In this document: one piece after another, positions 36,300-46,079 of the stretch
Numbering within the stretch: position 1 is the stretch's first letter
How the letters are laid out: every line of letters begins with the position of its first letter
DNA from: Planctomycetota bacterium
GTDB taxonomy: Bacteria; Planctomycetota; Phycisphaerae; WQYP01
Reading direction: 5' to 3'
DNA: 64,000 nucleotides
Assembly: GCA_021818445.1 (NCBI GenBank)
Contig: JAKAEB010000002.1
Span: 61,457-125,456 of the forward strand
Translations under genes and position numbers: made by a program
The notes under the pieces: model-generated
The model's input: only the letters and a program-made list of their open reading frames with translations
Told to the model about the DNA's origin: nothing
Databases searched by the model: none

Positions 36300-37526
36300 A
36301 TGCGTAGTATCAAACGATCCCGATGGGTGACGTGGGCCATAATCGGCATGGGATGGGCAGCCGTCGGTCGATCAACCGCCCGCCCGATGAAGGTATACAA
36401 CCTACCGGGATATTATGTTATTCATAGCGATGAAAGCCGTCGGATTTTAAGGCAGATATGGCTGCGTATGAATTTTGTGGCGGCAACGTATGAACGCCGT
36501 CTGCATCGCTATTTCGGCGGAGTCGTCAATCAAAAGCAGCCGTTTTATATATTTCGGCACCGGCAGGAGTACCTTCAGGCCGGTGCACCGCACGGCAGTG
36601 CCGGTGTATTTATTGTTGGTTATCATGGCCAGCGGCTGCTGGCCGATGCGGGAACAAAAATTACCCATCAGATGTGGCACATCATTCAGCATGAGGCTTT
36701 TCACCAGTTTACGTACGCAATGATTGGCCGTCCCTTTCCACCTTGGGCCAACGAGGGACTTGCGGAATATTTCGGCGAGGGCCTTTTTACCGGCAACAGC
36801 TTTGTCACCGGATGGATACCGCCATGGCGACTGCAGAGGATTAAATGGGAAATTAAGCATCATAAACTGCGTTCAATTCGTGGCATGCGGCACATGCCTT
36901 ACAACGAATGGAACGATGTGCTGATGGGCACAAATTATGATCAGGCTTGGTCCATGATTTACTTTCTCGCGTGGGCCGACCATGGTAAGTATGGCAGGCC
37001 GTTCATGCGCTATATGGCGTTGTACAAGCATGGTGATTCGGCCAATCAGGCATGGCGTATGGCGTTTGGACGTGATAATGGGCGATTCCAAAAATTATGG
37101 CAGAAATATTGGATGGACATGCCATCCAACCCAACCGCCCTGCTTTACACCAAAGTGCAGACACAGGCATTGACCAATTTTCTGGCACGGGCATGCAGTT
37201 TGAAACAGAAGTTTTCATCCGCTCGAAGATTCTTTCACGATGTTGCCGATGGAACATTGAAGGAATATCACCTGCCCGACAACCGATGGCTGCCGCAAAC
37301 TTTATTGACGCACGCGGCGCGGCGGGCACCAAGATTAGGCACATGGCATCTCACCAGTGGTCGCTATCCGCACCTGATTTGCCGCATGCCTGATGGAACA
37401 AGGGTGATTGGAATGTTTCGATTGAGCGGCCACCACATACGGAAGGTATGGGTTGCGGTGCAGCGGGAAAGCGGTATTGCGAAGCCGAAACCGACGGATG
37501 GTTCGCTGGGGACGGTGGCGCAGTGA
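36300..37526 (+). CDS. Exported gluzincin-like (DUF1570-type) metalloprotease
   Basis: 408 residues. A signal peptide (about residues 1-25) is followed by an alpha/beta domain and a zincin core: HEAFHQF supplies HExxH and NEGLAEYFGEG supplies the third Glu 22 residues later, the pattern of DUF1570 and related planctomycete gluzincins. The C-terminal part is aromatic-rich with LWQKYWMDM. Active-site residues are intact, so protease activity is likely; substrate unknown. It lies 45 bases after gatB on the same strand but may have its own promoter. Confidence 0.75.
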   Translation: MRSIKRSRWVTWAIIGMGWAAVGRSTARPMKVYNLPGYYVIHSDESRRILRQIWLRMNFVAATYERRLHRYFGGVVNQKQPFYIFRHRQEYLQAGAPHGSAGVFIVGYHGQRLLADAGTKITHQMWHIIQHEAFHQFTYAMIGRPFPPWANEGLAEYFGEGLFTGNSFVTGWIPPWRLQRIKWEIKHHKLRSIRGMRHMPYNEWNDVLMGTNYDQAWSMIYFLAWADHGKYGRPFMRYMALYKHGDSANQAWRMAFGRDNGRFQKLWQKYWMDMPSNPTALLYTKVQTQALTNFLARACSLKQKFSSARRFFHDVADGTLKEYHLPDNRWLPQTLLTHAARRAPRLGTWHLTSGRYPHLICRMPDGTRVIGMFRLSGHHIRKVWVAVQRESGIAKPKPTDGSLGTVAQ

Positions 37527-38228
37527 CCCTCTTGGGTCACGGTGGGCGACCGATTCATAACCGATGGGAATACGCGCGAATTTGTCTATTGCCACCCTGT
37601 TGCAAGACAGACAGCACAGCCTCAGCCACTACAAAAGCGTCCTATAACCAAGCTTTGTCTAGTGTAATTACGATTTTTAAGCCAATAATGCCGCCATATC
37701 CGTGCGCACAATAGTGGTACGAATTTTGCTTAACGTGAATTCAAGATTTAGCCGAATCATACACCTGTGTAGCGTTGCTACCGACATGGAGGTCGAATGA
37801 ATTTCCGATATTTGTTTTTTCGGAGAGGCCTCGATGTCCGCCTGTTTCAAGATTACAGTTTCCCCGACGCTCATGCCTGATTCAAACCGCGATTTAGCGA
37901 TAATCCTTCGGTCGCGAAGAATGGCAGCACGCTGCCACAGCGAAATTTCTTTCGAGGGGGATTTGGCCAGTGTGGTTCGGCCCACAGCCGAAAAAATTGC
38001 CCGACGTATAGCGCCCAACGCTGGACGTTAGCCGATACCCCACTCCGGTGCGAAGTGCCCCATAGCACAGTGACATTAAGTCTGTTTATGGTGCTGGAGC
38101 TTATGCACTTCGCCACGACAGTCACCCTGAAATCTCATACGCGCTGTGGAGTGGTCTTTCGTCATTGATGTAAAACCCTCAGATGCCGACATGGCAGCGT
38201 TCCAAAGAGCCGCGTAGAATTGGCGTTT
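37527..38228. other. 700-base stretch without a supported gene
   Basis: Several open frames overlap on both strands here, none with a recognisable domain, ribosome site or consistent codon use. The longest is a minus-strand frame at 37677-38018 (113 codons, rich in Ser, Thr, Ile and Arg). The stretch is relatively AT-rich near 37600-37830. It may hold a decayed gene or regulatory sequence for rsmD. I see no tRNA, terminator or clear repeat. Confidence 0.45.
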
Positions 38229-38813
38229 GTGAGAATTATCGCCGGTACATTCAAGCATCGTCCGTTGACGAGTCCACCCTCCAAGACAACCCGCCCGATA
38301 ACCGATCGTGTGAAACAATCTGTTTTTGATGCCTTAGCCATCGCCGTCGGCTTCGAGGGCGTTCGGGTGCTGGACGTTTTCGCCGGTACCGGTAGTATCG
38401 GGCTTGAGTGTCTCTCGCGTGGTGCCAGGGAAGCCGTATTCGTGGAACAAGATCGCAGCGCTCTTGCCGCCCTCCGCAACAATATTGAGGCATTGGGCGT
38501 TAAGGCTAGCAGCAAGGTGGTGGCGGCAGATGTTTTTACACGGCGAGATATTTGGGGTGGAGCCATGGGGTCTTTTGACCTTATATTTTTTGATCCCCCC
38601 TACCCCATGTTTGACGATGCCAAGGCGGCACTTGTTCTGGATGCCACCATTAGCGTTTCGGCGACAAATGCGTTGAAGGAAGACGGTGTGCTGCTGGTGA
38701 GAACCCGCACCGGCCTGGATATGCAGCGTCTGGAAATTGCCAAATTAATCCGGCGTCGGCAGGAGTATGGTTCCATGGCGATGAACTGGTTGACACGAGG
38801 CCCAGCCACCTGA
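38229..38813 (+). CDS. rsmD: 16S rRNA (guanine966-N2)-methyltransferase
   Basis: 194 residues. Methylates G966 in 16S rRNA helix 31. The GTG start at 38229 gives the usual RsmD opening MRIIAGTFKHR. RPITDRVKQSVFDAL follows, then SAM motif I LDVFAGTGSIGLECLSRGA with the acidic SAM ligand in FVEQD, and the catalytic DPPY in LIFFDPPYPMFD. No strong ribosome site is visible upstream. Confidence 0.9.
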   Translation: MRIIAGTFKHRPLTSPPSKTTRPITDRVKQSVFDALAIAVGFEGVRVLDVFAGTGSIGLECLSRGAREAVFVEQDRSALAALRNNIEALGVKASSKVVAADVFTRRDIWGGAMGSFDLIFFDPPYPMFDDAKAALVLDATISVSATNALKEDGVLLVRTRTGLDMQRLEIAKLIRRRQEYGSMAMNWLTRGPAT

Positions 38814-38842
38814 CCGATGCACGGCCACTGCAAGGAGCAAAA

Positions 38843-39769
38843 TTGGCAAAACTTCAATATCGCTTCTTCAAGCCGGCGCAGGCGGCGCAACTGCGGCGCA
38901 TGGAATTCACCGTCCGGGGTGTGGTAGAGGGTGTTTACGCCGGATTGCATAAAAGCCCGCACAAGGGGTTTTCCATTGAATTCGCCGAGCATCGGGAATA
39001 TGTGCCCGGCGATGAGATCAAACATCTTGATTGGACAGTTCTGGCCAAAACCGATCGCTATTATGTAAAACAATACGAGCAAGAGACCAATCTCCGTGCC
39101 ACGATTTGCCTTGATGCGTCGGCATCCATGCGCTTTGGTTCAGCCGGTCAGAAAGACCCTGTGACTGGAAAGACTACCACTGTTACCAAGTATGAGTATG
39201 CATCGGTGCTGGCTTGCTCGCTGGCGTACTTGCTGTCCAACCAGCAGGATATGGTGGGATTGATCGGCTTTGACGATAAAATCCGCATCGAAATACCGCC
39301 CGGGAATGGCCCGTCGCATCTCGATCAGCTATTTGTCGGCGTGGAGAAACTTGCGCCATCGCGCACCACGAGCTTGGCGGCGACGCTTCATCAGGTGGCT
39401 AACAAAATCCCCCGGCGCGGCTTGGTGGTACTGATCAGCGACTTGTTTGACGAACCATCGATGCTGACTCAGGCGTTTGAACATCTGCGCCATTTTCGTC
39501 ATCAGTTGGTGGTACTGCATGTCATGGACCCGAAGGAAATTGAACTCGATTACAACCGGGCCATCACGTTCGAGGATATGGAAGATGGATCACGACTTCA
39601 GATTGATCCCAAGGCCATCCGGGAGGAATATCAGCGCGAGGTGCGGGAATTCATAGAATTGATCAAAAGGAAATGCGGGCAGGCGAGAATTGATTATTTA
39701 TTGGCCCGAACGGATGTACCGTGGGACGCCCAGATAAGAAATTTGCTCATGCGCACCGCGCATCGCTGA
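38843..39769 (+). CDS. DUF58 domain protein
   Basis: 308 residues. DUF58 core with the diagnostic EHREYVPGDEIKHLDWTVLA at about residues 48-68, and a VWA-like half with LDASASMRFG (a MIDAS-type DxSxS) and VVLISDLFDEPSML. DUF58 proteins usually act with MoxR ATPases in envelope assembly or stress tolerance. TTG start with GGAG about six bases upstream. Twelve bases before the BatA gene, clearly one operon. Confidence 0.9.
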   Translation: MAKLQYRFFKPAQAAQLRRMEFTVRGVVEGVYAGLHKSPHKGFSIEFAEHREYVPGDEIKHLDWTVLAKTDRYYVKQYEQETNLRATICLDASASMRFGSAGQKDPVTGKTTTVTKYEYASVLACSLAYLLSNQQDMVGLIGFDDKIRIEIPPGNGPSHLDQLFVGVEKLAPSRTTSLAATLHQVANKIPRRGLVVLISDLFDEPSMLTQAFEHLRHFRHQLVVLHVMDPKEIELDYNRAITFEDMEDGSRLQIDPKAIREEYQREVREFIELIKRKCGQARIDYLLARTDVPWDAQIRNLLMRTAHR

Positions 39770-39781
39770 TATGACAGATTT

Positions 39782-42322
39782 ATGATGATGATGGTAAATA
39801 GTCATTTTCTGATGGTTACCGGTGCACTGACATTCAGTGATCCGATGCTGCTTGCGGGGCTTTTGGCGGCAGGCATTCCCGTATTGCTGCATATGCTTAA
39901 CCGCGTAAGATCGCCGATCGTGCCGTTTTCCACGCTCCGCTTTTTACGAATTACTGCCCAGAAGACCTCGCGCAAGCGGCAAATTCAGCAATTTCTGCTG
40001 CTGCTGTTGCGTATGGCAGTATTTGCGTTAATTGCGATGGCCATTGCCGGACCGCTGGTACATGGTGGCACACCTCAACTCGCTTACGGCATGGTGGTAC
40101 TTATGCTTGTTGGCATGGTTGGAACAGCGGCCGCCGTAGCAAGTTTAATCAGTCGCAGGGGACGCGTGCCGATCAATTCCGGCGCTACGGCCAATTCCGC
40201 GACGACACCAACGCCGGGCGCGAATGCCGAAAATACCAAGCGACGGCCACCGTGGGCGATATGGGGTTTGTTGGCTGCGGCGCTTACAGCGTTTGCCATT
40301 TCCGCATTCGGATTGACAAGCAGTGCATTTTTTCCTGATTCGGCGGTGCATTTTGATGGGGCGAATTCAGCGGTAGTGATCGTGCTGGATAATTCTCAAT
40401 CGATGCTGGCGATGCAAGGTGGTGAAACCCGACTATCAAGAGCCGCGCAGATGGCGCAGCAGCTTATCCTTAAAACACTTCATCCGGCGCGTGAGGCGGT
40501 GCTGTTGACCAATCCCGGTTCCCAACCTGTACCCACAGCGCTGAGCACCAATCGCATTGACGCTGTTGGAAATCTACAACATACAGGTAGTGAAGGCCGG
40601 GCGCTGCCGATGACACTTTTAATTTCACGGGCCGCTAAATTGCTTGCCACCAGCCATCTGCCCGAGAAGGTGCTGATTATTATTTCAGATTTTGCCGGTC
40701 CAGCCGCATCGGAAACAGATATGTTTGCCGGTCTGAAGCACACCCCGGGTATTCAACTGGTACTCATGCCACAAGGGGAAAATAATGCGCCGGACGATGT
40801 GGCCATCGAGCACTTTCGCATCAGCCGTGGGCAGGCGGTGGTAGGCAGCACCATTACCTGCAAGGCAAGGTTGATCAATAACGGCACCACGGCGGTGGTG
40901 CCGTCAGTGGAGTTGTCGGTTAATGGTCAACCGCTGTCCGATTCGTTGGCCAAACTCACGCTCGGTCCGGCGGGGACCGGTCAGGCTATCCGAACGGTCC
41001 GCCTAAGCTGTGGATTAAAAGTGCCGGGTTGGCGACTTATTGAAGCGAACATAAAAAATCCGACCGGAGTTCTGCCGTGGGCGGATAGTCGCCGGTTACT
41101 TCTGAAAGCTGCATCGAAAATAAATGCCCTGGTGGTGGGCAATTCGTCACGGCCCGCGTCGGGAAGTGCCGCGTTTTACGCTGCCGCAGCCCTGGCACCC
41201 TACACATCCGGTGCCAACGCATCGAATGCGGGCCAACTGTGGAGCATTAACTCTCGAACCATCGATTATGCCAGTTTGCCTGCTACGGGCCTGCGATCGT
41301 ACGGCGCTATTTTTCTTTGTGACGTACCCAAGTTGACTACGGCGGACGCCAAACGGCTGTCAGACTTCGTAAATAGGGGAGGGCGTATTTGCTGGTTGCT
41401 GGGTCCCGGCGTTAATCCGAATATTTATAATTCCATTATGTTCAAACAATATGGATTGCTGCCCGGTGTTCTCGGGCAGCCTATTACAAGTATTCGTGGG
41501 CAAACTGTTAATAATGTCGATGTTCGAAGTTATTTATGTGGACATCTGTTTGCGAGCAACCGACCGTTTCGGCGAATCATTGTCGCTAATCTGTGGGGTA
41601 TCAAATCCGCGGCGGCATCGGCAAAGGTGGTGATGTCCATTCGCAGCGGCCGTCCGCTCCTATTTGACCAGATATTGGGCAAAGGGCGAATTTACACGTT
41701 TACCTCCAGCCCCGCCGGAGGGTGGTCAAATATCGGTGCGACATCCGTCTTCCTGCCGCTGATGGTACGGATCGCATTGGGCAACGCCGCCGCCGCTGCC
41801 CGAATGGCAAGCTTTGAGCCGGGCGACCGGGTGGAACTATCCATTCCGCAATCTATGGCCCCGATGAGCGTGAACGTAATACTTCCGAAAGGGCATGGCA
41901 CCGTCAATATCAAGCCTGATCAGAACCGCGATCATCATTGGCGGTGGGTGTTTGACCGGACGAGCCGTACGGGCATTTATCACTGGACGACTTTTAATGG
42001 AAACGTCTCGGGGCAATTCGTGATCAACCCGCCGGGAATTGAAGCGAACCTGCACCCCACGGCAGCTACGGTGCTCGCCAAAATGGTGAAGTTGAAGCAT
42101 CCGGTATTAATTGCATCGACGGATGCCCAACTGCTCTCGGTAATCAAGAAAACCAATTCGGGTTCTTCGCTGATGCCGGGTGTGCTCGCGCTTGTGGCGA
42201 TATTGGCGGTTCTTGAAGCTTTGGTATCCAACCGCAATCCACCGACAAAAACCAATGTTCCATCCCCATTGGAATCGGGTCCAGGCGACACAGCCTCCCT
42301 GCAATCCCGAAAGGCGGCCTAA
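39782..42322 (+). CDS. BatA/VWA membrane protein
   Basis: 846 residues. The N-terminal BatA domain (about residues 15-90: DPMLLAGLLAAGIPVLLHML, VPFSTLRFLR) has two membrane helices; a further helix follows near residue 160. The VWA domain starts with VIVLDNSQSMLAM (MIDAS DxSxS) and LIIISDFAGP. A CARDB-like beta domain and a class-I glutamine-amidotransferase-like domain (AIFLCDVPKLTTADAKRLSD, GGRICWLLGPG) follow, then a C-terminal membrane segment. Probable partner of the DUF58 gene and the MoxR at 25 kb. Several ATG codons in a row make the exact start uncertain. Confidence 0.87.
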   Translation: MMMMVNSHFLMVTGALTFSDPMLLAGLLAAGIPVLLHMLNRVRSPIVPFSTLRFLRITAQKTSRKRQIQQFLLLLLRMAVFALIAMAIAGPLVHGGTPQLAYGMVVLMLVGMVGTAAAVASLISRRGRVPINSGATANSATTPTPGANAENTKRRPPWAIWGLLAAALTAFAISAFGLTSSAFFPDSAVHFDGANSAVVIVLDNSQSMLAMQGGETRLSRAAQMAQQLILKTLHPAREAVLLTNPGSQPVPTALSTNRIDAVGNLQHTGSEGRALPMTLLISRAAKLLATSHLPEKVLIIISDFAGPAASETDMFAGLKHTPGIQLVLMPQGENNAPDDVAIEHFRISRGQAVVGSTITCKARLINNGTTAVVPSVELSVNGQPLSDSLAKLTLGPAGTGQAIRTVRLSCGLKVPGWRLIEANIKNPTGVLPWADSRRLLLKAASKINALVVGNSSRPASGSAAFYAAAALAPYTSGANASNAGQLWSINSRTIDYASLPATGLRSYGAIFLCDVPKLTTADAKRLSDFVNRGGRICWLLGPGVNPNIYNSIMFKQYGLLPGVLGQPITSIRGQTVNNVDVRSYLCGHLFASNRPFRRIIVANLWGIKSAAASAKVVMSIRSGRPLLFDQILGKGRIYTFTSSPAGGWSNIGATSVFLPLMVRIALGNAAAAARMASFEPGDRVELSIPQSMAPMSVNVILPKGHGTVNIKPDQNRDHHWRWVFDRTSRTGIYHWTTFNGNVSGQFVINPPGIEANLHPTAATVLAKMVKLKHPVLIASTDAQLLSVIKKTNSGSSLMPGVLALVAILAVLEALVSNRNPPTKTNVPSPLESGPGDTASLQSRKAA

Positions 42323-42328
42323 GAAGCG

Positions 42329-43195
42329 ATGGATAAGATGAAAAAGACGAAACATTCCAATCGGACCGGCGCGCAGCGAAAGGATTTTCGGCCCGTCAAC
42401 AAGCCCATCTCCACAACTCCCACTGATTGGAATAATTCTGCCCTCTGGTACGATGACTTAGTTGGCGAGCGCGGGCATTTTCATCATGAACGCACCATTA
42501 TTCCGGGGCTTAAGCGGATTTTGAAATTGAATGCGGGCCAACATCTGCTGGATGTTGCGTGCGGGCAGGGGGTGGTTTGTCGGGCTTTTGCGCAGATGGG
42601 TGTGCGGGTGACCGGCGTTGATATGGCACCGGAATTAATACATTTAGCGAAGCAACGCTCGCAGTCTGAAGAACTGGAAGATTATTACGAGGGCGACGCC
42701 CGCCAATTGGCCGATTTTATCAAACCACCGCCCCATGGCTTTGACGCCGCCTGCTGTGTACTGGCGATCGCGAACATGACGCCCCTGTCGCCGGTTTGGC
42801 GGTCAATCGGTGCATTGCTCAAACCGCGCGGAACACTGGTTGTCGTTATGCTGCATCCATGCTTTCGGATACCGCGCGCCAGCGATTGGTATTTCGATGC
42901 GGTTGCTCTCAAACAGGCGCGTGCTGTCAGCCAATATTTAACCAGTGCCAATATTTCCATCGAGATGCATCCGGGTAATCCAGCCAGCGAGCTTACCCAT
43001 ACATTTCATCGCCCTCTGCAGGCGTACTTTAATACACTCTCTTCAGCAGGTTTTCTTGTCGAGCATATGGAGGAATGGACCAGCGAGAAGCGCCCACCTA
43101 AAGGCGTCCGGTATGATGCCATGGAGCGAGCACGTAAAGAAATACCCATGTTTCTGGCCCTTAAGGCCCGCTACTTTGCCGCCGATAACGATTGA
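42329..43195 (+). CDS. Class I SAM-dependent methyltransferase
   Basis: 288 residues. Methyltransf_11/25-type fold. Motif I is LLDVACGQGVVCRAFAQMG, followed by the acidic ligand in VTGVDMAPELIHLAK, motif II with DAACCVLAIANMTP, and motif III GTLVVVMLHPCFRIPR. The N terminus is lysine- and arginine-rich for about 30 residues. Substrate unknown; similar proteins methylate small molecules. It starts seven bases after the BatA gene stop and may belong to the same transcript. Confidence 0.83.
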   Translation: MDKMKKTKHSNRTGAQRKDFRPVNKPISTTPTDWNNSALWYDDLVGERGHFHHERTIIPGLKRILKLNAGQHLLDVACGQGVVCRAFAQMGVRVTGVDMAPELIHLAKQRSQSEELEDYYEGDARQLADFIKPPPHGFDAACCVLAIANMTPLSPVWRSIGALLKPRGTLVVVMLHPCFRIPRASDWYFDAVALKQARAVSQYLTSANISIEMHPGNPASELTHTFHRPLQAYFNTLSSAGFLVEHMEEWTSEKRPPKGVRYDAMERARKEIPMFLALKARYFAADND

Positions 43196-43330
43196 GATAA
43201 AAGGTGGCAATGACCCGCGCGATGCATCGGTAGAAGTCGTTTTCCGCCGCCATTAATGAAGTGTTAACTTAACGCTCATACGCGGCATTGGCTGCAACGC
43301 CCGCAGGACATAGAATCCGTTGATGATGAA

Positions 43331-44221
43331 ATGGCGTTTACATGGTGGCTAACAGTGTCAGAGACCAATCGATTTAAGCTTTTGATGTGTGATTTAGACG
43401 GCACCCTTGTGGGTAAGGGACATGTCAAAAATCATGCCGATCGGCAGGCCTTGGCAGGAGCACTTGAATCCGGGCTATTGGTATCCATCTGCACCGGGAG
43501 AAGTTGGCGCGAAAGTTACCATTTAATAGCGGATCTTCAATTGAATATTCCGGGCGTATTTTCCAACGGTGCGGAACTCAATTCGATTGCAACGGGTGAA
43601 TCGATTGCTGCGCATCCATTTTCCACTGATGTAATCCGGGAATTGCTATCACTTTGCAGGGCGTGGAAACTTAATCCGATCATACTCCTGCACCAGCGGG
43701 CGGCGGATGATCCGTTGTATGTAGTTGATGATTTGATCAAGCTCCACCCGGCAACTGCCGATTGGTTTCGCAGGAACGGCGTATCGAACCTTATCACCAA
43801 CCAATTGGATGATGCCATGCTGCAAAGTTGTTTACGCGTGGGATTGGTAATGGATTCGCCATCAGCGGCTGACTTTACTCAACGTATGGAGTCGCATTTT
43901 GAAAATCAAATCAGTTTTCATTTGTTGCGGGCACTGCATTTTGACACCACGATTGTAGAAATATTCAGCCATGGTGTTGATAAATGGTCAGGAATATTGC
44001 GCCTATGCGACCGGTTGGAAATCGATCCACAGGATGTTGTCACGATTGGCGATGATGTCAATGACATTCCCATGCTGCTAAATGCCCGAATGAGTTATGC
44101 CATGGGTAGTGCCCCGGCGCACGTGCGCTCTTCGGCCAAGAAGACAACATTAGAGCACTCCCAAAATGGCGTTGCGGCCGCCATTGCAGACTTGTTGGGA
44201 GCCGAGCCGATGGCAGGGTAA
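43331..44221 (+). CDS. HAD-superfamily Cof-type phosphatase
   Basis: 296 residues. Subclass IIB HAD hydrolase that dephosphorylates sugar phosphates or similar small molecules. Motif I CDLDGTLVGKG contains the nucleophile Asp, motif II ICTGRSW, motif III lysine near DKWSGILRL, and motif IV TIGDDVNDIPML. No ribosome site stands before ATG 43331; GTG 43358 after GGTGG is a reasonable alternative, since the fold begins at FKLLMCDLDG. Confidence 0.87.
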   Translation: MAFTWWLTVSETNRFKLLMCDLDGTLVGKGHVKNHADRQALAGALESGLLVSICTGRSWRESYHLIADLQLNIPGVFSNGAELNSIATGESIAAHPFSTDVIRELLSLCRAWKLNPIILLHQRAADDPLYVVDDLIKLHPATADWFRRNGVSNLITNQLDDAMLQSCLRVGLVMDSPSAADFTQRMESHFENQISFHLLRALHFDTTIVEIFSHGVDKWSGILRLCDRLEIDPQDVVTIGDDVNDIPMLLNARMSYAMGSAPAHVRSSAKKTTLEHSQNGVAAAIADLLGAEPMAG

Positions 44222-44226
44222 GACCA

Positions 44227-45219
44227 TCAGGGCGCAGCCAGATACTCAAATTTGGGACACGCCAGCGAATATATGGTGGAGGGCGAAATTTCCATGACCG
44301 GTCGGCTAATGGGCGTTTTAACGCCAATGGCGGAAAGGACGTCAATGGGTCTTTCCATGCGGACAATCGTCGGATTGTATATTCCCACCAGCTTGGCCGC
44401 CTGATGACAAGCCGCGCCAATGTAACCAATCTTATCCACCAAGCCCAAGTTAAATGCCTGCGATGCCGTCCATAATTTACCATTAGCCACCTTTGCGATG
44501 GGAACCTTTAACGCCTTACCGCGGCCGATTTGCACGATGTGCTCAAAACGGGCATCGTCAATATTCAAAAGGTTTTGCAGATATGATTTCACGGCGGGCG
44601 TAAAATGTGAAAATGGCGATCCGGCTTCCTTCCACACCGCAGCGGAACTGGTCAGAAATTCCGGACGAATGCCAAGCTTTTTCATTAATCCGGTAAGTTC
44701 AAAGCCAGGCAACATAACGCCGATGCTACCGGTGACGGTGGTGGGTTCAGCAAATATTCGCTCACCGACCATCGAGACATAGTAGCCGCCGCTGGCCGCC
44801 ATCGCTCCCATGCTCACCACAATGGGGTGGCCACTGGCACGCAATTTCATTAAATTATGATATATTTCATCGGCATCAGTGACGGCCCCACCAGGAGAAT
44901 CCACACGGAGGACAACAGCGCGAATCCGGCTGTTTTTATTAATGACATGAATATCCCTGACCACCTCGTTGACCGTTGCCCCATCAATGAGCCCAGTTAC
45001 CGGAATAATAGCGATCATATCCTTACCACCGTGGTGAACCACTGCGAGACGAACACTGCCAGAGCCGCCAAAATGAGCGATCAGGGCACGCATACCGGCA
45101 AGGCCGGCAAGCAGTACACCGTTAGCAGCGATGGATATGATGAGCAGCACAAGCAACAATACGGGCCAGAAGCGCCCGGCGCGACCATTGGTTGTGGCAT
45201 GTTTTTCGTTTACCGCCAT
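44227..45219 (-). CDS. sppA: Signal peptide peptidase SppA, short form
   Basis: 330 residues. Membrane-anchored serine protease that degrades leftover signal peptides. One N-terminal membrane segment (VLLLVLLIISIAANGVLLAG). The catalytic serine is in MAASGGYYVSM and the general-base lysine in VWKEAGSPF. AVVLRVDSPGGAVTDADEIY and TTVTGSIGVMLPGFELTGLM are conserved. The size matches the single-domain Gram-positive/archaeal form rather than the tandem E. coli form. Confidence 0.9.
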   Translation of the reverse strand: MAVNEKHATTNGRAGRFWPVLLLVLLIISIAANGVLLAGLAGMRALIAHFGGSGSVRLAVVHHGGKDMIAIIPVTGLIDGATVNEVVRDIHVINKNSRIRAVVLRVDSPGGAVTDADEIYHNLMKLRASGHPIVVSMGAMAASGGYYVSMVGERIFAEPTTVTGSIGVMLPGFELTGLMKKLGIRPEFLTSSAAVWKEAGSPFSHFTPAVKSYLQNLLNIDDARFEHIVQIGRGKALKVPIAKVANGKLWTASQAFNLGLVDKIGYIGAACHQAAKLVGIYNPTIVRMERPIDVLSAIGVKTPISRPVMEISPSTIYSLACPKFEYLAAP

Positions 45220-45285
45220 AATTACCTCACATTGAATTCACTGCATTTAGAACCAGCCGGTGGACGGCCCAGCGGGAAGTCATCC

Positions 45286-46056
45286 TCAACTTTTTACCGC
45301 GCTCCTGCATGATTCCAGGAATGCCAAACCCCGCGCAAGTTCTCCCCATGGATCACCGGTGGGATATTCCTCCTGTTCCAATATCCAATATTTTACCGGT
45401 AGCACCGACAGGCGATTAACAATTTCCTTCCATGGAAGTTCGCCCGTGCCAAGCTCCACCATGTGCCCTGCCCGATAATCTTTAAAATGCACGGCTTGAA
45501 TGCGGTTGCCATATCTATCGATCCAGTTCAGCACATCGTGGCCGGCAAATTTAACCCAGTAAGTGTCAATTTCCCAAAATACCAGCGAAGCCTCCGTTGT
45601 ATTGAGCAGGGTTTGCATGGGTAATACTTCAGCACCGGCGGCAAACTCGAAGTCGTGATTATGATATCCAAATTCAATGCCCTCATCCCGCAGCTTTTTG
45701 CCCAGAGCGTTGAAGGTAGTGCCCCACTGGCTCCAGCAATCTGGGCTTCGGCGAATCTCAGGGGCCAGCCACGGCATTACTACATCGCGGATAGCCAAGC
45801 GGTGGCAAGCGTCAATAACTTTTGATGTGGCATGTGTCAGCGTATTGAGATTCACGTGCATAACCTGCGGACGAATACCGTTGTCAGAAAATATAGTTTG
45901 CATTTGCGCAATTGGTGGTTGAGCATCAAACCAATACAACTCGGCGTTTCTGGCTCCCGCCTGACTCAACAGGCGAATTGTGCGGGCATAATCAGTCACA
46001 AGCTGTCCATGCACGCTGTAGAGTTGAATGAGAATATCGGGTTGCCCGCTAATCAA
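45286..46056 (-). CDS. Sugar phosphate isomerase/epimerase family TIM-barrel protein
   Basis: 256 residues. AP endonuclease family 2-type xylose-isomerase-like barrel. Metal-ligand motifs are recognisable: YHNHDFEF with its histidines, EIDTYWVKFAGHD, QAVHFKDYRAG, and the closing Glu in YWILEQEEYP. This matches 2-keto-myo-inositol dehydratase/epimerase relatives common in planctomycetes. Exact substrate unknown. It lies 24 bases downstream of dnaG's stop on the same strand. Confidence 0.83.
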   Translation of the reverse strand: MISGQPDILIQLYSVHGQLVTDYARTIRLLSQAGARNAELYWFDAQPPIAQMQTIFSDNGIRPQVMHVNLNTLTHATSKVIDACHRLAIRDVVMPWLAPEIRRSPDCWSQWGTTFNALGKKLRDEGIEFGYHNHDFEFAAGAEVLPMQTLLNTTEASLVFWEIDTYWVKFAGHDVLNWIDRYGNRIQAVHFKDYRAGHMVELGTGELPWKEIVNRLSVLPVKYWILEQEEYPTGDPWGELARGLAFLESCRSAVKS

Positions 46057-46079
46057 AGAATTTTCTCCATTCCGACCGC

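Noticed and set aside
37677..38018. Minus-strand frame of 113 codons between the zincin and rsmD genes
   Set aside because: No family recognised, no ribosome site, and competing open frames on both strands of the same bases; possible remnant but not supported.
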